A DNA stretch of 64,000 nucleotides, taken from NCBI GenBank assembly GCA_018857735.1, contig JABMCL010003054.1, positions 472,501 through 536,500 of the forward strand, given 5' to 3'. The notes under the pieces were generated by a model. That model saw only the letters and a program-made list of their open reading frames with translations, was not told the DNA's origin and made no database searches. Positions 36,119-47,458 of the stretch are shown piece after piece (the stretch's first letter is position 1; each line of letters starts with the position of its first letter). A program made the position numbers and the translations under genes. The stretch comes from Alviniconcha marisindica. Taxonomy: Eukaryota > Mollusca > Gastropoda > Provannidae.

Positions 36119-36481
36119 AACAATGTCCCTCGCTGCTATAGTTTTGTTTCAAATTCAATCGAAAGTTTGCGTGACATAATAAATCGTTTTAAAATTTGCG
36201 TAAGCGAAATTTATACTGATTACTCCGAATGAAATTCTCTCGGGCTCACCTTGCAGTTCGTCTTGGTTTAAGGAGTGAAAATCCGGCATGCTAAATACAC
36301 TCCACAGTACATCAGTTCTACTCTGGGGTATATTTGTCGGTGGAGAACTTTCCGCGTGTTACACCGCCACAAATACTTCCCTGTGAAATTACCATGTAGC
36401 TGGCATGCTCCTGGGTCGTCTTCTTGCTAATCTCCCCACACCCCGACGCGGCGTTGTTCACTGATGACCACTGTCTATCAT
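36119..36481. other. No feature recognised
   Basis: No supported frame or repeat. Confidence 0.4.
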
Positions 36482-36680
36482 TGGCAGGAGCTGCCACAAG
36501 TAACATTTTTGTCGCGACAAACACGACCAAACACATAATTTTGTCGCAACAAATCACATCTTTTATCGCGACAAAAGTATACTTTATGTCGTGTTTGTCA
36601 CGACAAATATTTTTGTCGCGGCAAGCATAGTACTTTTGTCGCGACAAAAGACGAAATGGTACTTGTGGCAGCTCCCGCCA
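36482..36680. mobile_element. Palindrome-array MITE, copy 2
   Basis: Ends TGGCAGGAGCTGCCACAAGT and, in reverse, TGGCGGGAGCTGCCACAAGT. The outer bases ATCAT/ATGAT extend the inverted repeat. The interior has about seven TTTGTCGCGACAAA-type palindromes, mostly 20-23 bp apart. Shorter than copy 1 (199 against 284 bp), with the same architecture and different spacer sequences. Confidence 0.8.
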
Positions 36681-36984
36681 ATGATAACTGTTGGCCAAGG
36701 CTGGTGCTGGGTGACGGCACGGGTATAAATCACCACTGACACCCCGGTGAACTCGCTCGCCCGCCGACAGGTCAGCGAACACGCATCTATCGTCCGTACT
36801 TTGATAATGAAAGCAGATACCCTTGCACACCTAGCGGTCATTTCATACATCACAGCACGTAAAGGTCGTTCTGTACTTTCAGCCTATAACTTTGTGTGTT
36901 TTGTAATAGTTTATTGTTCTGATTAGAAATTTCCACACGGGAAATTCGGCTCGTGTTCTCTCCAAGGAAAGCCAGCTGCAACGT
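36681..36984. other. No feature recognised
   Basis: No supported gene or repeat. Confidence 0.4.
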
Positions 36985-37597
36985 TCATTTCTTGCTACCA
37001 GCGTACTGGTGTAAAGCTTCGGTTCCAAACGCTCTCGCTACCAGCGTACTGGTCTATAGTTTCTGTTCCAAACGCTCTCGCTACCAGCGTACTGGTCTAT
37101 AGTTTCGGTTCCAAACGCTCTCGCTACCAGCGTACTGGTCTAAAGCTTCGGTTCCAAACGCTCTCGCTAACTGCGTACTGGTCTAAAGCTTCGGTTGCAA
37201 ACGCTCTTGCTAACTGCGTACTGGTCTAAAGCTTCGGTTCCAAACGCTCTCGCTAACTGCGTACTGGTCTACAGTTTCGGTTCCAAACGCTCTGGCTAAC
37301 ACCGTACTGGTCTAAAGCTTCGGTTCCGAACGCTCTCGCTACCAGCGTACTGGTCTAAAGCTTCGGTTCCGAACGCTCTTGCTAACTGCGTACTGGTCTA
37401 AAGCTTCGGTTCCAAACGCTCTCGCTAACTGCGTACTGGTCTACAGTTTCGGTTCCAAACGCTCTGGCTACCACCGTACTGGTCTAAAGCTTCGGTTCCG
37501 AACGCTCTCGCTACCAGCGTACTGGTCTAAAGCTTCGGTTCCGAACGCTCTCGCTAACTGCGTACTGGTCTATAGCTCCGGTTTCAAACGCTGAGTG
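36985..37597. repeat. 43-bp minisatellite, ~14 units
   Basis: Units of GCTACCAGCGTACTGGTCTA, then AAGCTTCGGTTCCAAACGCTCTC. Variants TACCAGCG and TAACTGCG occur in blocks. No stop-free coding structure. Confidence 0.95.
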
Positions 37598-37819
37598 GGA
37601 CAAGACGTCAGCAGTCGCGATCGCCTCGCCTTCCAGTTTACGAAAGGGCACAAAAGTTCAGAATTAACCCAGGCTAGGGTCAACTCGCGGCTGCTGGGGC
37701 TGGCAACGCACTGCCTTGCTATGTGTTTGGCGACTCGTCCAGCCGGTAAGACATCACTTTGGTTGACTGATTGATTTACGTATTGACTGATGATTAAATG
37801 AGTACATAATGGCATTCAT

Positions 37820-37842
37820 TTGGGGGGGGGGGGGGGGGGGGG
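37820..37842. repeat. Poly(G) tract
   Basis: About 23 G residues; (GTGC)n/(GT)n follows at 37960-38005. Confidence 0.95.
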
Positions 37843-38003
37843 GTTGAGGGGGGTACGCCTAGCTCGTGTGTAAAACGGGTGAATGGGTGTGAGGGGGAGC
37901 GAGGTATGAAACATAGGTCCAGGCTGAGGCTTGGACACTGGCAGTTTAAGCCAGATGGTTGTGTGCGTGCGTGCGTGCGTGCGTGTGTGTGTGTGTGTGT
38001 GTG

Positions 38004-38875
38004 TGTACACGGTTAGTACCCTGTAGCTACAGCCTTCAATAGCCTACTCACTGTACACGGTTAGTACCCTGTAGCTACAGCCTTCAAAACTAACACTGTA
38101 CACGGTTAGTACCCACACTCCGAGCACCGCTTTCCGGCACCTTCCTCCAAACTCTGCCAGATTTAGTTACGCCACTGAAGGGGCACACTTTATCTTCGCG
38201 CAGCTGTCCACCGACGCGGTCAGCGCCCTCCAAAAGGTTTGGGTAGTAATAAGACTGTGGAAGCAGCCTAGCGCCCAAACACCCACGTAAACATGAGACG
38301 CATCCACCCCGGGTAAAGAAAAGGAGTTCCGTCTCGATTCAAACGGTTGTGGTTTTATTTGTGCTGGTGTAAACTTTGTTGGCGGCTATAAATGACACGC
38401 CTTGTTTTATTTCAGTTGTTTGTAACAAACTTACTACTGTTTGAGCACCAACGAAAAACTGCTCGTTAGCTGACAGTTTTCAGGAACCTATGACGTAACT
38501 AAATACGGCAGTGGTTGAAGGAAAGATGTTGTAAACCAGTGCTTGGAGTTTGGGTTAGTACCCTGTAGATACAGCCTTCAATAGCCTACTCACTGCACAC
38601 GGTTAGTACTCTGTAGCTACAGCCTTCAATAGCCTACTCACTGTACACGGTTGGTATCCTGTAGCTACAACCTTCAATAGCCTACTCACTGTACACGGTT
38701 GATATCCTGTAGCTACAGCCTTCAAAACCAACACTGCACACGGTTAGTACCCTGCAGCTACAGCCTTCAATAGCCTACTTACCGTACACGGTTAGTACCC
38801 TGTAGCTACAGCCTTCAGTAGCCTACTCACTGTACACGGTTTGTACCCTGTAGCTACAGCCTTCAGACCCAACAC
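38004..38875. repeat. 48-bp minisatellite, interrupted
   Basis: Units of TGTACACGGTTAGTACCCTG, TAGCTACAGCCTTCAATAGC, CTACTCAC. Roughly two units precede and seven follow a family F MITE inserted at 38114-38552. Confidence 0.95.
38114..38552 (+). mobile_element. 9-bp-TSD MITE (family F), copy 2
   Basis: Inserted in the 48-bp array, so the empty site is known. GGTTAGTACC stands at both 38104-38113 and 38553-38562. The ends are CACACTCCGAGCA and TGCTTGGAGTTTG. It is collinear with copy 1a from end to end but lacks the long poly(A). This is the best-defined member of the family. Confidence 0.9.
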
Positions 38876-38892
38876 TGAAGTGGAGCAGCCCA

Positions 38893-39491
38893 AAGCCCGC
38901 TCTTAATTGGGCGAATATAGTTGGGAGTATTCGGCAAATATAGTTGGTTCTTAATTGGGCGAACTGTTGCTTCGCGGATATAGTTCGGAGTATTTGTCGA
39001 AGCTATAATTATTCGCGGTGCAAAAAGCTTCGCTCAACATGTTCTGGGAATATTCACCCAGTTCGACGAACCTTGTCACTGACTGGCTGAGAGCTCTCCT
39101 GTGTATGAGGAAAAAAAGAAAAATGGATGACAGTGTCGTTAAGTGCTTCACTCGCTTCGGAAGGAAATGTTGTATTTGTTGAATTGTGGGAGGCACAACC
39201 GTGTCTCTGAGACCCAGAATGACATAGTAGTTAGCTGAATTACCCTGTGCGGGACGATATACTGACTAGACTTGACTTTAGCCTACATTTTGGATCATGC
39301 TGTCTGCCGCAAGTTCGGGCCGAAACTTGCATCTCATTATATGCCAGTTAAGAACGAAGTATAGTTCGTCGAACTGTCATATCATGTTCGGCGAACTAAA
39401 AGTTCAATTAAGACTGAAACGAATCATAGTTCGTCGAACTGTCCGAAGTATGTTCGGCAAACAAACACTTCGCCCAGTTAAGAACGGGCTT
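38893..39491. mobile_element. ~600-bp foldback element
   Basis: AAGCCCGCTCTTAATTGGGC (38893-38912) is mirrored by GCCCAGTTAAGAACGGGCTT at 39472-39491. Further inside, repeated TTCGNCGAACT motifs (39363-39470) and their relatives near 38950-39060 can pair. No transposase frame. Confidence 0.65.
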
Positions 39492-39749
39492 AATATCCGA
39501 GCTACGTCATCAACTGACAACAGCAACTAAAAAAAGCACCACGGCATTTTATGGCGGGGCCGAAAAACAAAAAAATTGACGTGTTTCTATTTTTATCTCC
39601 TGCACGCGTTAGACGTCATTGTGAGGCTAGTCCGTTTTCCAGGAGAACAGGCTTACGGGGAACCGGCGGAACCTCTCGAAATTACCTCGGTTGGTGAATT
39701 AAAAATATACGTTGCGTAATATCTACGAACTGTTGCTCGTCACAGCAGG

Positions 39750-40050
39750 TGAGCAGGATTGGCCTTGGAGTAAGGCGTTAGGCTGGTACTAGCAGAAGGA
39801 CCTCGGTTCGATACCGCTTCGGCTCTCCTTTCTCTTCAAAAGGGTTGTGGTTTGTACACACCGTCTTGTGACTTTGTCCATCACAATTAATGAAACATTA
39901 AAATGGCTCTCATCGCTGCCCAGCTGAATGCAGAAGTCATTCTGGTGGTGACAGTGTAGCGATAGGTATATAATCTCCCTCTCCCCCCACCTCCATCCCT
40001 AATAAGCCTTGTGGTTTCTGTGGACGTTAAGCACCATGTTTACTTACTTT
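39750..40050 (+). mobile_element. SINE family A, copy
   Basis: Head GTAAGGCGTTAGGCTGG and CCTCGGTTCGATACCGCTTC, body, TATATAATCTCCCTCTCCCC, tail GTTTCTGTGGACGTTAAGCA ending in TTTACTTAC. The A-box is damaged. Confidence 0.85.
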
Positions 40051-40194
40051 GTCACAGCAGTAAGAACAGTAAGAAGAGTGTATATTTATAAAGCACTCGT
40101 CGACGGTCTGAGCGCTTACACGACTGACAAATTACAAGATGTTCAACACGCACCATCTGATCATGCAATCTGATTCCCGGTAGCTCATTGGATA

Positions 40195-40491
40195 TGCATA
40201 TATATATATATATATAAAATCCTGTCCACTTATCAGAATTTTTCGATCAGCCCTCTCGGATGCTATATTTCCTTGTGTGCATGCAGGCACAGCGAAGCGG
40301 CGCACGCGGTGGATTCTAAGAATAGCGCTCGGGACAGCTAGATGTTCAACGAGTGTGTTTGTCCCATGGATATATATATAGGTCCATGGTTTGTCCCTGA
40401 TGCGTCAGCCCGACATGTAAGCCCCGCATGATTAGCGGGCCATGTGCAAACTCCAAGCACCTTAACATTCAGTGACACACGGAGCATCGCC

Positions 40492-40544
<53 letters not shown>

Positions 40545-40571
40545 AGAGAGAGACAGAGACAGACAGAGTAT

Positions 40572-40628
<57 letters not shown>

Positions 40629-40662
40629 TGTGTGTGTGTTGGTGTGTGTGTGTGTGTGTGTC
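40195..40662. repeat. (TA)n, (GT)n and (GA)n microsatellites
   Basis: (TA)n at 40197-40216, (GT)n at 40494-40543, GAGACAGA-type at 40544-40568 and alternating (GT)n/(GA)n to 40662. 40217-40490 has nothing recognised. Confidence 0.9.
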
Positions 40663-40689
40663 ACACGATGCACAGGCCAGCCGCCTCCC

Positions 40690-40946
40690 GCGCAGGATCA
40701 GTAAAAGATGGCAACCACCATCAGTTGATGTCTGTCTGGAGTTCACAGCTCGTGCACGTGCAGCTGTGTCAGTGAGCAAGGGGGTGGAGCTGACGTGGGC
40801 GTGCAGTCACACGGCGTCCACAGAGGATGTGTTTCCATTTCTGGAGGGCGGACGCTGTTCCGCAGCAGGGAGCTTAGTATTGTCAAGGCTGCATGAACAC
40901 GGCACGCACGTAACTGCAGCCCCTAACAACATTGCAGGGCGGCCTT
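40690..40946 (+). pseudogene. Orphan exon-like fragment, possible Ig/PKD-like extracellular domain
   Basis: One frame reads [19 protein letters not shown], then [29 protein letters not shown] and HEHGTHVTAAPNNIAG before a TAG at about 40946. Residue composition, evenly spaced cysteines and the VELTWxC pattern look like a beta-sandwich repeat from an extracellular protein; that is inference only. CGCGCAG at about 40693 could be an acceptor. I see no donor before the stop. It could be a terminal exon or, more likely, a stranded exon copy. No neighbouring exons were found. Confidence 0.4.
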
Positions 40947-41036
40947 AGTGTTTTTGCCAGTGTCGGTGTGTTGTGGCACGGCTCAAAGTCAAACCAAGGA
41001 GGGGAAGAATTGGTGTGGTGGACCGAGGGAAACGAC

Positions 41037-41373
41037 GGTGAGCCGGTTTGACCTAGCTGGTAAGCAGAAGGCCCTCGGGTTCGATGCCGTTTCGGCGGCT
41101 CTACTTTCTCTTCAAAAACACTGTGGTTTGTGGGCACTGTCTTGTGATTTTGTTCCTAACAAATCAAACATCAAAATGGCTCTCATCGCTGCCCATCTTA
41201 ACGCATCAAAAATCAATCAAACATCAAAATGGCTCTCATCGCCGCCCACCTTAACGCAGGAGTCATTCTGGTTGTGACAGGGTAGCGACAGGTGTGGAAT
41301 CCCTCTTCCGCCACCTCCATATCCCACCCACACCCTTAATAAGCCTTATGGTTTCTGTGGACGTTAAGCACCG
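41037..41373 (+). mobile_element. SINE family A, copy with internal duplication
   Basis: A tRNA-like head, then the segment CAAATCAAACATCAAAATGG and CTCTCATCGCTGCCCATCTT present twice, then the TTTCTGTGGACGTTAAGCAC tail. The head has lost part of the D-arm region. Confidence 0.8.
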
Positions 41374-41377
41374 TATT

Positions 41378-41810
41378 TAAGGATGGAAACATGGTGCTTA
41401 ACGTTCGCAGAAACCACACGGCTTATTAGGGACGGGAAGAGATGAACGGTTCATCCGCGCGCTCCGACCCAAGAGACAAGAACAACAACGCAAGGGAGGT
41501 GGACCCGGGACCCAGCCAGTGCGAAGCAGCCTGTGTACTTCGCTAAGTGCTTTTTTAACAGCTGTGCGGAGCAAAGTCACTGAGGACTGTGTCCAAGAAG
41601 CGAGTGTTAGGGATCGACTCAGCAGCAAGACAAGCCATCCAACCATGGGAGCCCAGGTCCACCTCCCTGCTCTTGGTATCTCCTGGACCCTAAGCGTGGT
41701 AGGTTCAGTGTTGCTTTACGTCCACAGAGACCAAAAGGACTATTAGGGACGGGAAGCCCAGGACGTCCACCTCGATGTTCACACAGCTCCTGAGCTCTGA
41801 AGCGTGGCAG
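41378..41810 (-). repeat. Antisense SINE-tail fragments
   Basis: 41390-41440 is the family A tail in reverse, tail to tail with the preceding copy. 41700-41800 is the ACGTCCACAGAGACC/GCCCAGGACGTCCACC block. 41450-41700 has no recognised feature. Confidence 0.6.
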
Positions 41811-42010
41811 ACAGTAGCCTCTATGCATATATGCATGTTCATGGTCCCCATTATTGTGAACGCGGAAAAACTGTGACATATGAGGCCATTGAATGTTTCT
41901 CATTTCCGGTGTAACCACTTCCTCTATACTTGTGCCGTGACGCCAAACACACGCGGTGAGACGTTGTCCCATAATACCTCAGAGACAAATACTGGAAAGT
42001 CAGCTGTCTC

Positions 42011-42034
42011 CCCCCCCCCCCCCCCCCCCCCCCC
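42011..42034. repeat. Poly(C) tract
   Basis: About 24 C residues. Confidence 0.95.
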
Positions 42035-42485
42035 TATAATACTTGCATGGAGTGCATATCTCACTAGCCGAGTCTCGCAATTCTGAGTCCCGGTTGTCCT
42101 ATTCTAGACATGATACTTTGTGGACATACCCACAGCTTTTTATTTTATTTTTTTAAACAAAAGGGGAAGAGAAAAAAAAAAGATGTTGCTGACTTTTCCG
42201 TTTCATATCTCATTATTTTGGCCAGCCCAAATATGATCACCCTAAACCACCGGACTAAATACGTGAGGCAGAGCCATTGTTCGAACACAGGAGAAGAAGA
42301 AGAAGACTGGATGCTCGCATGGCAAGACGGGGAACCTATATTTACCCCGGTTCCATGTCACAGAGAGTCAAGGAGGAGAACATGTGTTACAGTTAACAGG
42401 AGCATACCCCCAGTCTTGAAACTTTTGTGGTTTGTTTCAGTTCTACACAATATGATTCAACGAGACCGCCCTTAGTGTCACTGAA

Positions 42486-42599
42486 ATGCAGTGTAATTTC
42501 TGGGACTTGACCACTGAACTGAAAAGGGAGAACAAAGCTATTAAAAACGGCTGTCCTTCCGGGAATCTGGCAATGCGTAAGCTGACCAGCTTTCTTAAA
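42486..42599 (+). CDS. Candidate first coding exon of the nuclease/P-loop gene
   Basis: ATG at 42486 opens 38 codons beginning MQCNFWDLTTELKRENKAIK, and KNGCPSGNLAMRKLTSFLK follows. It stops exactly at a strong donor, AAA|GTAAGT, in phase 0. The next recognised exon (48776) also begins in phase 0 after an AG. The helix-like, charged sequence looks like protein, but nothing identifies it. Assignment to the gene downstream rests only on strand, spacing and phase. It could instead belong to another transcript or be fortuitous. Confidence 0.4.
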
Positions 42600-42837
42600 G
42601 TAAGTACCTTGTGTTTTTTACGCAATTTACAATATCATTATATCAGGACGAAATTTCCATTGTGCACACACAGTTCCAAGTTTAAAAATAAAGCCACTGT
42701 GTCCCTCAGGCGATCTCCAACTTCCTTATCAAGAGGGATTTTCCTCCATTGAAAACCGTCTGTGGCGAGAGCACTTCATAACCCCCACCCCACCCCCCAT
42801 TAGGAAACTCGTTTGAAAACTGCACCGACAATGAGGA

Positions 42838-43145
42838 TACATCTGACAATGTGGGTTGTGGGACAAGCTTCATCTTGTCCGCGAAACTTCTGTGTCGACA
42901 AGAAGGATGCATCAGACAATGTGGGTTGTGGGACAAGCTTCAACTTGTCCGCAAAGCTTCTGAGTCGACAAGGAGGATGCATCAGACAATGTGGGTTGTG
43001 GGACAAGCTTGTCCGCAAAGCTTCTGTGCCGTCAAGATACATCCGACAATGTGGATTGTGGGACAAGTTTTAACTTGTCCGCAAAGCTTCTGTGCTGACA
43101 AGGATGCATCCGACACTGTGGGTTGTGGGACTTGTCCGCAAAGTT
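42838..43145. repeat. 70-bp minisatellite of hairpin-forming units
   Basis: About five units of ATGCATCAGACAATGTGGGT, TGTGGGACAAGCTTCAACTT, GTCCGCAAAGCTTCTG. Each carries GGACAAG-CTTCAA-CTTGTCC, a 7-bp stem with a 6-base loop. The last units are shortened. Confidence 0.9.
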
Positions 43146-43529
43146 TGTGTAATTCACTGACTGGCTTAACAGCACCGTTTTCAATTCAAAACTCGCGCAC
43201 CATGAATTTTATGTTTTGTTTGTTTGTTACTGACAAATTCAGTTTTGCCTGGCGTGTCTGTCACGGCAAGTGATTCCTCAACTCGTCACTAAACCGAGAC
43301 CTGAGTTTCTTCAAACTCCTATCCTCTCGCTGCCGGGATTCATTCAGTTCCAGTAAAGTTTTACGCCTGCATTAATTAACGGACTGCGTCGACCCGACCC
43401 TCGTCGGTGTCTCAGTCTGTAATGTTGAAATGCTTACTCGGATCCATCATCCATCAGTTTGTGAGTGCCCTAGGTAAAATCATTATTATTATTGTTGTCT
43501 TTATTATTACTGACCGCTTTTGTATATGG

Positions 43530-43805
43530 CGCTAATGTCTACTCTCAAGCAGACGCACTGCGCTCATGTCGCATGTTATTGTGAATGAAGTGGTGTACTG
43601 ACAGCATGTTTGGTTGTTCGGCATGGCTGGTGCCACGTGCAACGTCTCGGCGCACACAATCATGCACCAGTTTACAGTGTCACCTCATTCAAACTCAAAG
43701 CCACACAGGTAGGGTGCATGCGTGTTACGCTGCCACCTGCACTTTTGGCAGAATGACCGGGATGTTTTACGTGCCACTGCGGTAACAACGGGGATGGAAT
43801 GGATA
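43530..43805 (-). mobile_element. SINE family B, 5'-truncated, minus strand
   Basis: The reverse complement matches 3450-3720: CCGTTGTTACCGCAGTGGCA, CATCCCGGTCATTCTGCCAA, GGTGCCAGCCATG. Preceded by (ATT)n, its tail. Confidence 0.75.
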
Positions 43806-43819
43806 CCGAAATCAGTCAG

Positions 43820-45026
43820 TTATTCGTTTTATTTCTCAGTGACCTCTTGTAGTCGTTTAGTTTGGTGGCGTTGGTTTCGGGCAGTATTTTCATACGCGAC
43901 TATGCGGGAATTTTCATACTTTTGAGTTTTGATTTGTTTGGCGTGGGCGGAAATTGCCAGAATGTTCAGCGGTCAGCGCCCTCCGAAAGGTTCCGGTACT
44001 AATATGACTGTAGAAGCAACCTAGCGCCAAAGCACGCACGTAAACACGAGACGCATCCACCCCGTGTAAAAAAGAAGAAGAGTTCTGTCTCGATTCAAAC
44101 GATTGTGGTTTTATTTGTGCTGGTGTAAACTTTGTTGACGGCTATAAATGACACGCCTTGTTTTATTTCAGTTGTTTGTAACAAACTTACTACTGTTGGA
44201 GCACCAACGAAAAACTGCTCGTTAGCTGACAGTTTTCTGGACCCTATGGCGTAACTAAATACGGCAGTGGTTGAAGGAAGGATGTCGTAAACCAGTGCTT
44301 GGAGTTTGATCAGTACCCAACCTTCCGGAGGGCGCTGACCGCGTCGGTGGTCAGCTGCGAGGAGATAAAGAGTGCCCCTTCAGTGGCGTAACTAAATCTG
44401 GCAGAGTTTGGAGGAACCTGCCGGAAAGCGATGCTCGGAGTGTGGTACAGGCACTGCAGACATCAGCGGTCGTGTGCAAAGCCCATTGGGACAAACTGAC
44501 GTTATAGTTAGCGCCGACTCACAATGGGGATTCACAACAGGCCGTGTGCCACGGTGCTATTTTTAAAGCGTTTTGGAATTACTTCCCCTGGCTTCAGACT
44601 GGCCATCCATGCCCGACACTGTAGACAGTCCGTGTTGTGACAAGCGATGTTTTGCTCTGGAAACTAGACTGTAGTATCTTTGAGAACGAGGAATTAGTAC
44701 AATAGGACTGAGGAAGCAATGTTTAGTTAGGGTATGTACCTATGTGAACGACATTTCAGTTGAACTCAAGGCGGTCAGGCAAGCGAACAGCTGAAGAAGC
44801 CAAAGAGAAAAAGAAGGAAATGATCGTGGAAAAGAAGAACTTAGAACAAGTTGTTGGGGATGGAGAAGCAAATGAACTGAATGGCTCAACATTCTGACAA
44901 TTTCCGCCCATGCCAAACAAATCAAAAATATGAAAATTCCTGCTTAATCGCGTATGAAAATACTGCCCGAAACCAACGCCACCAAACTAAACGACTACAA
45001 GGGGTCACTGAGAAATAAACGAATAA
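43820..45026. mobile_element. 1.2-kb element with ~145-bp terminal inverted repeats
   Basis: 43820-43969 and the reverse complement of 44885-45026 align end to end (TTATTCGTTTTATTTCTCAG, TAGTCGTTTAGTTTGGTGGC, GGGCAGTATTTTCATACGCG). The interior contains a family F MITE followed by about 440 bp without a recognisable transposase frame. A non-autonomous element; superfamily not determined. Confidence 0.7.
43970..44447. mobile_element. 9-bp-TSD MITE (family F), copy 3, foldback form
   Basis: Left arm truncated (starts at GCGGTCAGCGCCCTCCGAAA), complete middle, then an inverted stretch 44307-44447 that complements the start and restores the terminal GCTCGGAGTGTG. The hairpin shape resembles the 1a/1b pair. 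Confidence 0.75.
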
Positions 45027-46884
45027 TTCGAAACCACAGACAAGCAAAAATGACAGGTATTTTCTGAATTATTCAAATGGAACAACAAACAATAACCCAG
45101 GGCAGCCAATGTAAAGACGTGTGCACTATTACTTAATATACAGTTGTGATGAATCATGGACGAATAAATAAAAAGATGGGGGGGGGGGGGGGGGGGGGGG
45201 CGGGAAGAGGAGCCGCATTTACATCACGCAAAGATATACGGATGTAGCCAGACCCCCTACCCTGGGACTGAATCCTCACCGAGGTATCATGAAATGAACC
45301 TAACAGTTTATCTTACGTTTGAGATCAAACTGAGGTTAACCGTAATGACATGTTGCTTGGTTATATTATAATGGAAACAATCAATCATTTCATACAGTAA
45401 TCCGATTTATTAATCATATAATAGTAATATTAGCAGCAAAATATGTGTGGTTTGTTTAAATAGAGCATCCCATTAGAATTATGTAGAAACTGATTTTCTT
45501 TTTCATCCTGAATTAAAGAAGATTAAAATAAAAGTAGAGAAATCCAATGAAACAATGACAATGCATAATTTATTTATTTTTTAAACAGTATGCTCATGGG
45601 CTATTATTTTATATCCCTGTCAAGAGACTTTTTTTTTAAAGTTTACTATTAATATCGCAGCTTGTCAATAACAACAACACACACACACCAAGAATTTATT
45701 TGGTTAATATAAAGGAATTCAGCGTAAAAGTATTTTATAATCATTTGTGTGTTTCCAAAGCATAGACAGGTATTCAGTGACTGCCCCCAGCTAAAAATAA
45801 ATATTTGCACATACATTGATTTAAGTTGAGAAATTTGTCAGTGCTGTTACCTAAATTCAGGTTTGCACTACAAATATAACCGTTTCATCTAAATAAAAAT
45901 GCTTTGTAGTTGTACCATGTGGAAAAGCAATCAAGTTTTTTTTGTGTTTTTTTGATAATGTAAAGAAACGGTGTTTAGAAAATGAGTCAAATGTTGCATT
46001 TTCTTTATTGACTATACTTTCATTGAAACATCTACCTTTTCTTTTAGTGTAAATGATTAAACAAAAGCATGTTAATTTGGGGAACAAAATCATTTTCTTT
46101 ACAAAATCTCTTTGCTTCAAGGATGATAACTAAAAGCTTTTCTGCATATAATTATACATGTGCGCAGACATGCACAAACACACACACACTGACACACAAC
46201 ACCTTGGATGAAAGAATGAATACACGGTTGTATTTGATAGATGTCTTTCATGAACATGTGAAACAGTAATGAATGGGTGTACTGAAGTGTAATGTACGTC
46301 TTACGTAAGTCAAAAGACAAAATATTTTAAATTAAAATTTCATATTGCTGATTGTTAATAGCAAAACACACAGAACCACATACACGCACACACACATGCA
46401 TGCACATGCTCACAAACACACAATGACGTACATGTACATGTGCACATGTACTGGCACACAAACATACATATGACGAAAGGATGATTACACTGTAGTACAA
46501 TATGACACAAACATTTGAAACTGAATGGGTGGATATAAAGTGCTTCAGAAAAAGAAACAGGAATGAGTGTAAAAGCTGGCATGATTGTAAAGGATGGATG
46601 CATGTTACGAAAACACCTCACAACGATATACTTGGCAAGTTTAAAAAAAGAAAAACAAAAACTCACCAAAATCTGCCTGATGTCTGCCTGAGCCATGATC
46701 AGCCTTGTGTCTGGACTTCATTCTCAACAAATTGAATGGGAACTGCTGCTTAGTCAGTTGCCCTGTGAACATTCAGACAAAATGGCCTCTTAATAGAGAT
46801 GGTTAGTACACAGGTGGTAATGGTAGTGGCAGCGATTAGGGAACTATTTTTGCTTGTGACATCAGCCATTTGTGTGCGGATCAG
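45027..46884. other. AT-rich sequence, no gene recognised
   Basis: A G-run at 45180-45200, (CA)-rich stretches at 45675-45690, 46170-46200 and 46380-46420, and many short unsupported frames. If the exon at 42486 is real, this is intron. Confidence 0.5.
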
Positions 46885-47036
46885 AGGTCATAGGTCAGAG
46901 GTTACGAGGACTGTTTACCACGTGGCTCAAGTTTTCATTTACTGCCGCATTCTTACCACAGAGGTCATAGGTCAGAGGTTACAAGGACTGTTTACCACGT
47001 GGCTCAAGTTTTCATTTACTGCCGCATTCTTACCAC
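46885..47036 (+). promoter_or_regulatory. Two 77-bp repeats each with a DR1 nuclear-receptor-type motif
   Basis: AGGTCATAGGTCA (AGGTCA half-sites in direct repeat with one spacer base) lies at 46885-46897 and again at 46962-46974. Each is followed by G and AGGTTA, a third half-site. DR1 is the recognised binding pattern for RXR-, HNF4- and COUP-type receptors. The surrounding 77 bp is duplicated as a whole, so the motif pair may be a passive result. Function unproven. Confidence 0.4.
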
Positions 47037-47281
47037 AGTGGATTCGTAGGGACCATTTCCACTGGTATGAATTAAATTTATACTTTGTAGATTAGCATCA
47101 TATGCTTGTATGAGATTGTAATTTGGGTTGCTTTTGTAGATTTTACTGCTGTTTTAGCTTTACGATGCAACCCTATCAATTTCATCCAAAATGGGATTTT
47201 CTGAGGGCATAGATACCAACTTGAACTGAACTGTGTGTTGCTTTTCATACATACTACAAACGAAACAGTTCCGTTTTGCTC

Positions 47282-47345
47282 CTGTGTGTGTGTGTGTGTT
47301 GTGTTGTGTTGTGTTGTGTTGTGTTGTGTTGTGTGCATGCATGTG
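47282..47345. repeat. (GT)n/(TGTTG)n microsatellite
   Basis: GTGTGTGT followed by about seven GTGTT pentamers. Confidence 0.9.
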
Positions 47346-47458
47346 TGTGTACGTGTGTGTGCATGGGTGCATGCATGTGTTGACTAGCTCATTCTACTAG
47401 AATAGACAACTGGTAAACAACTACTGATGTGATAATTAAATGCTGTTTTTTTCCCTAC

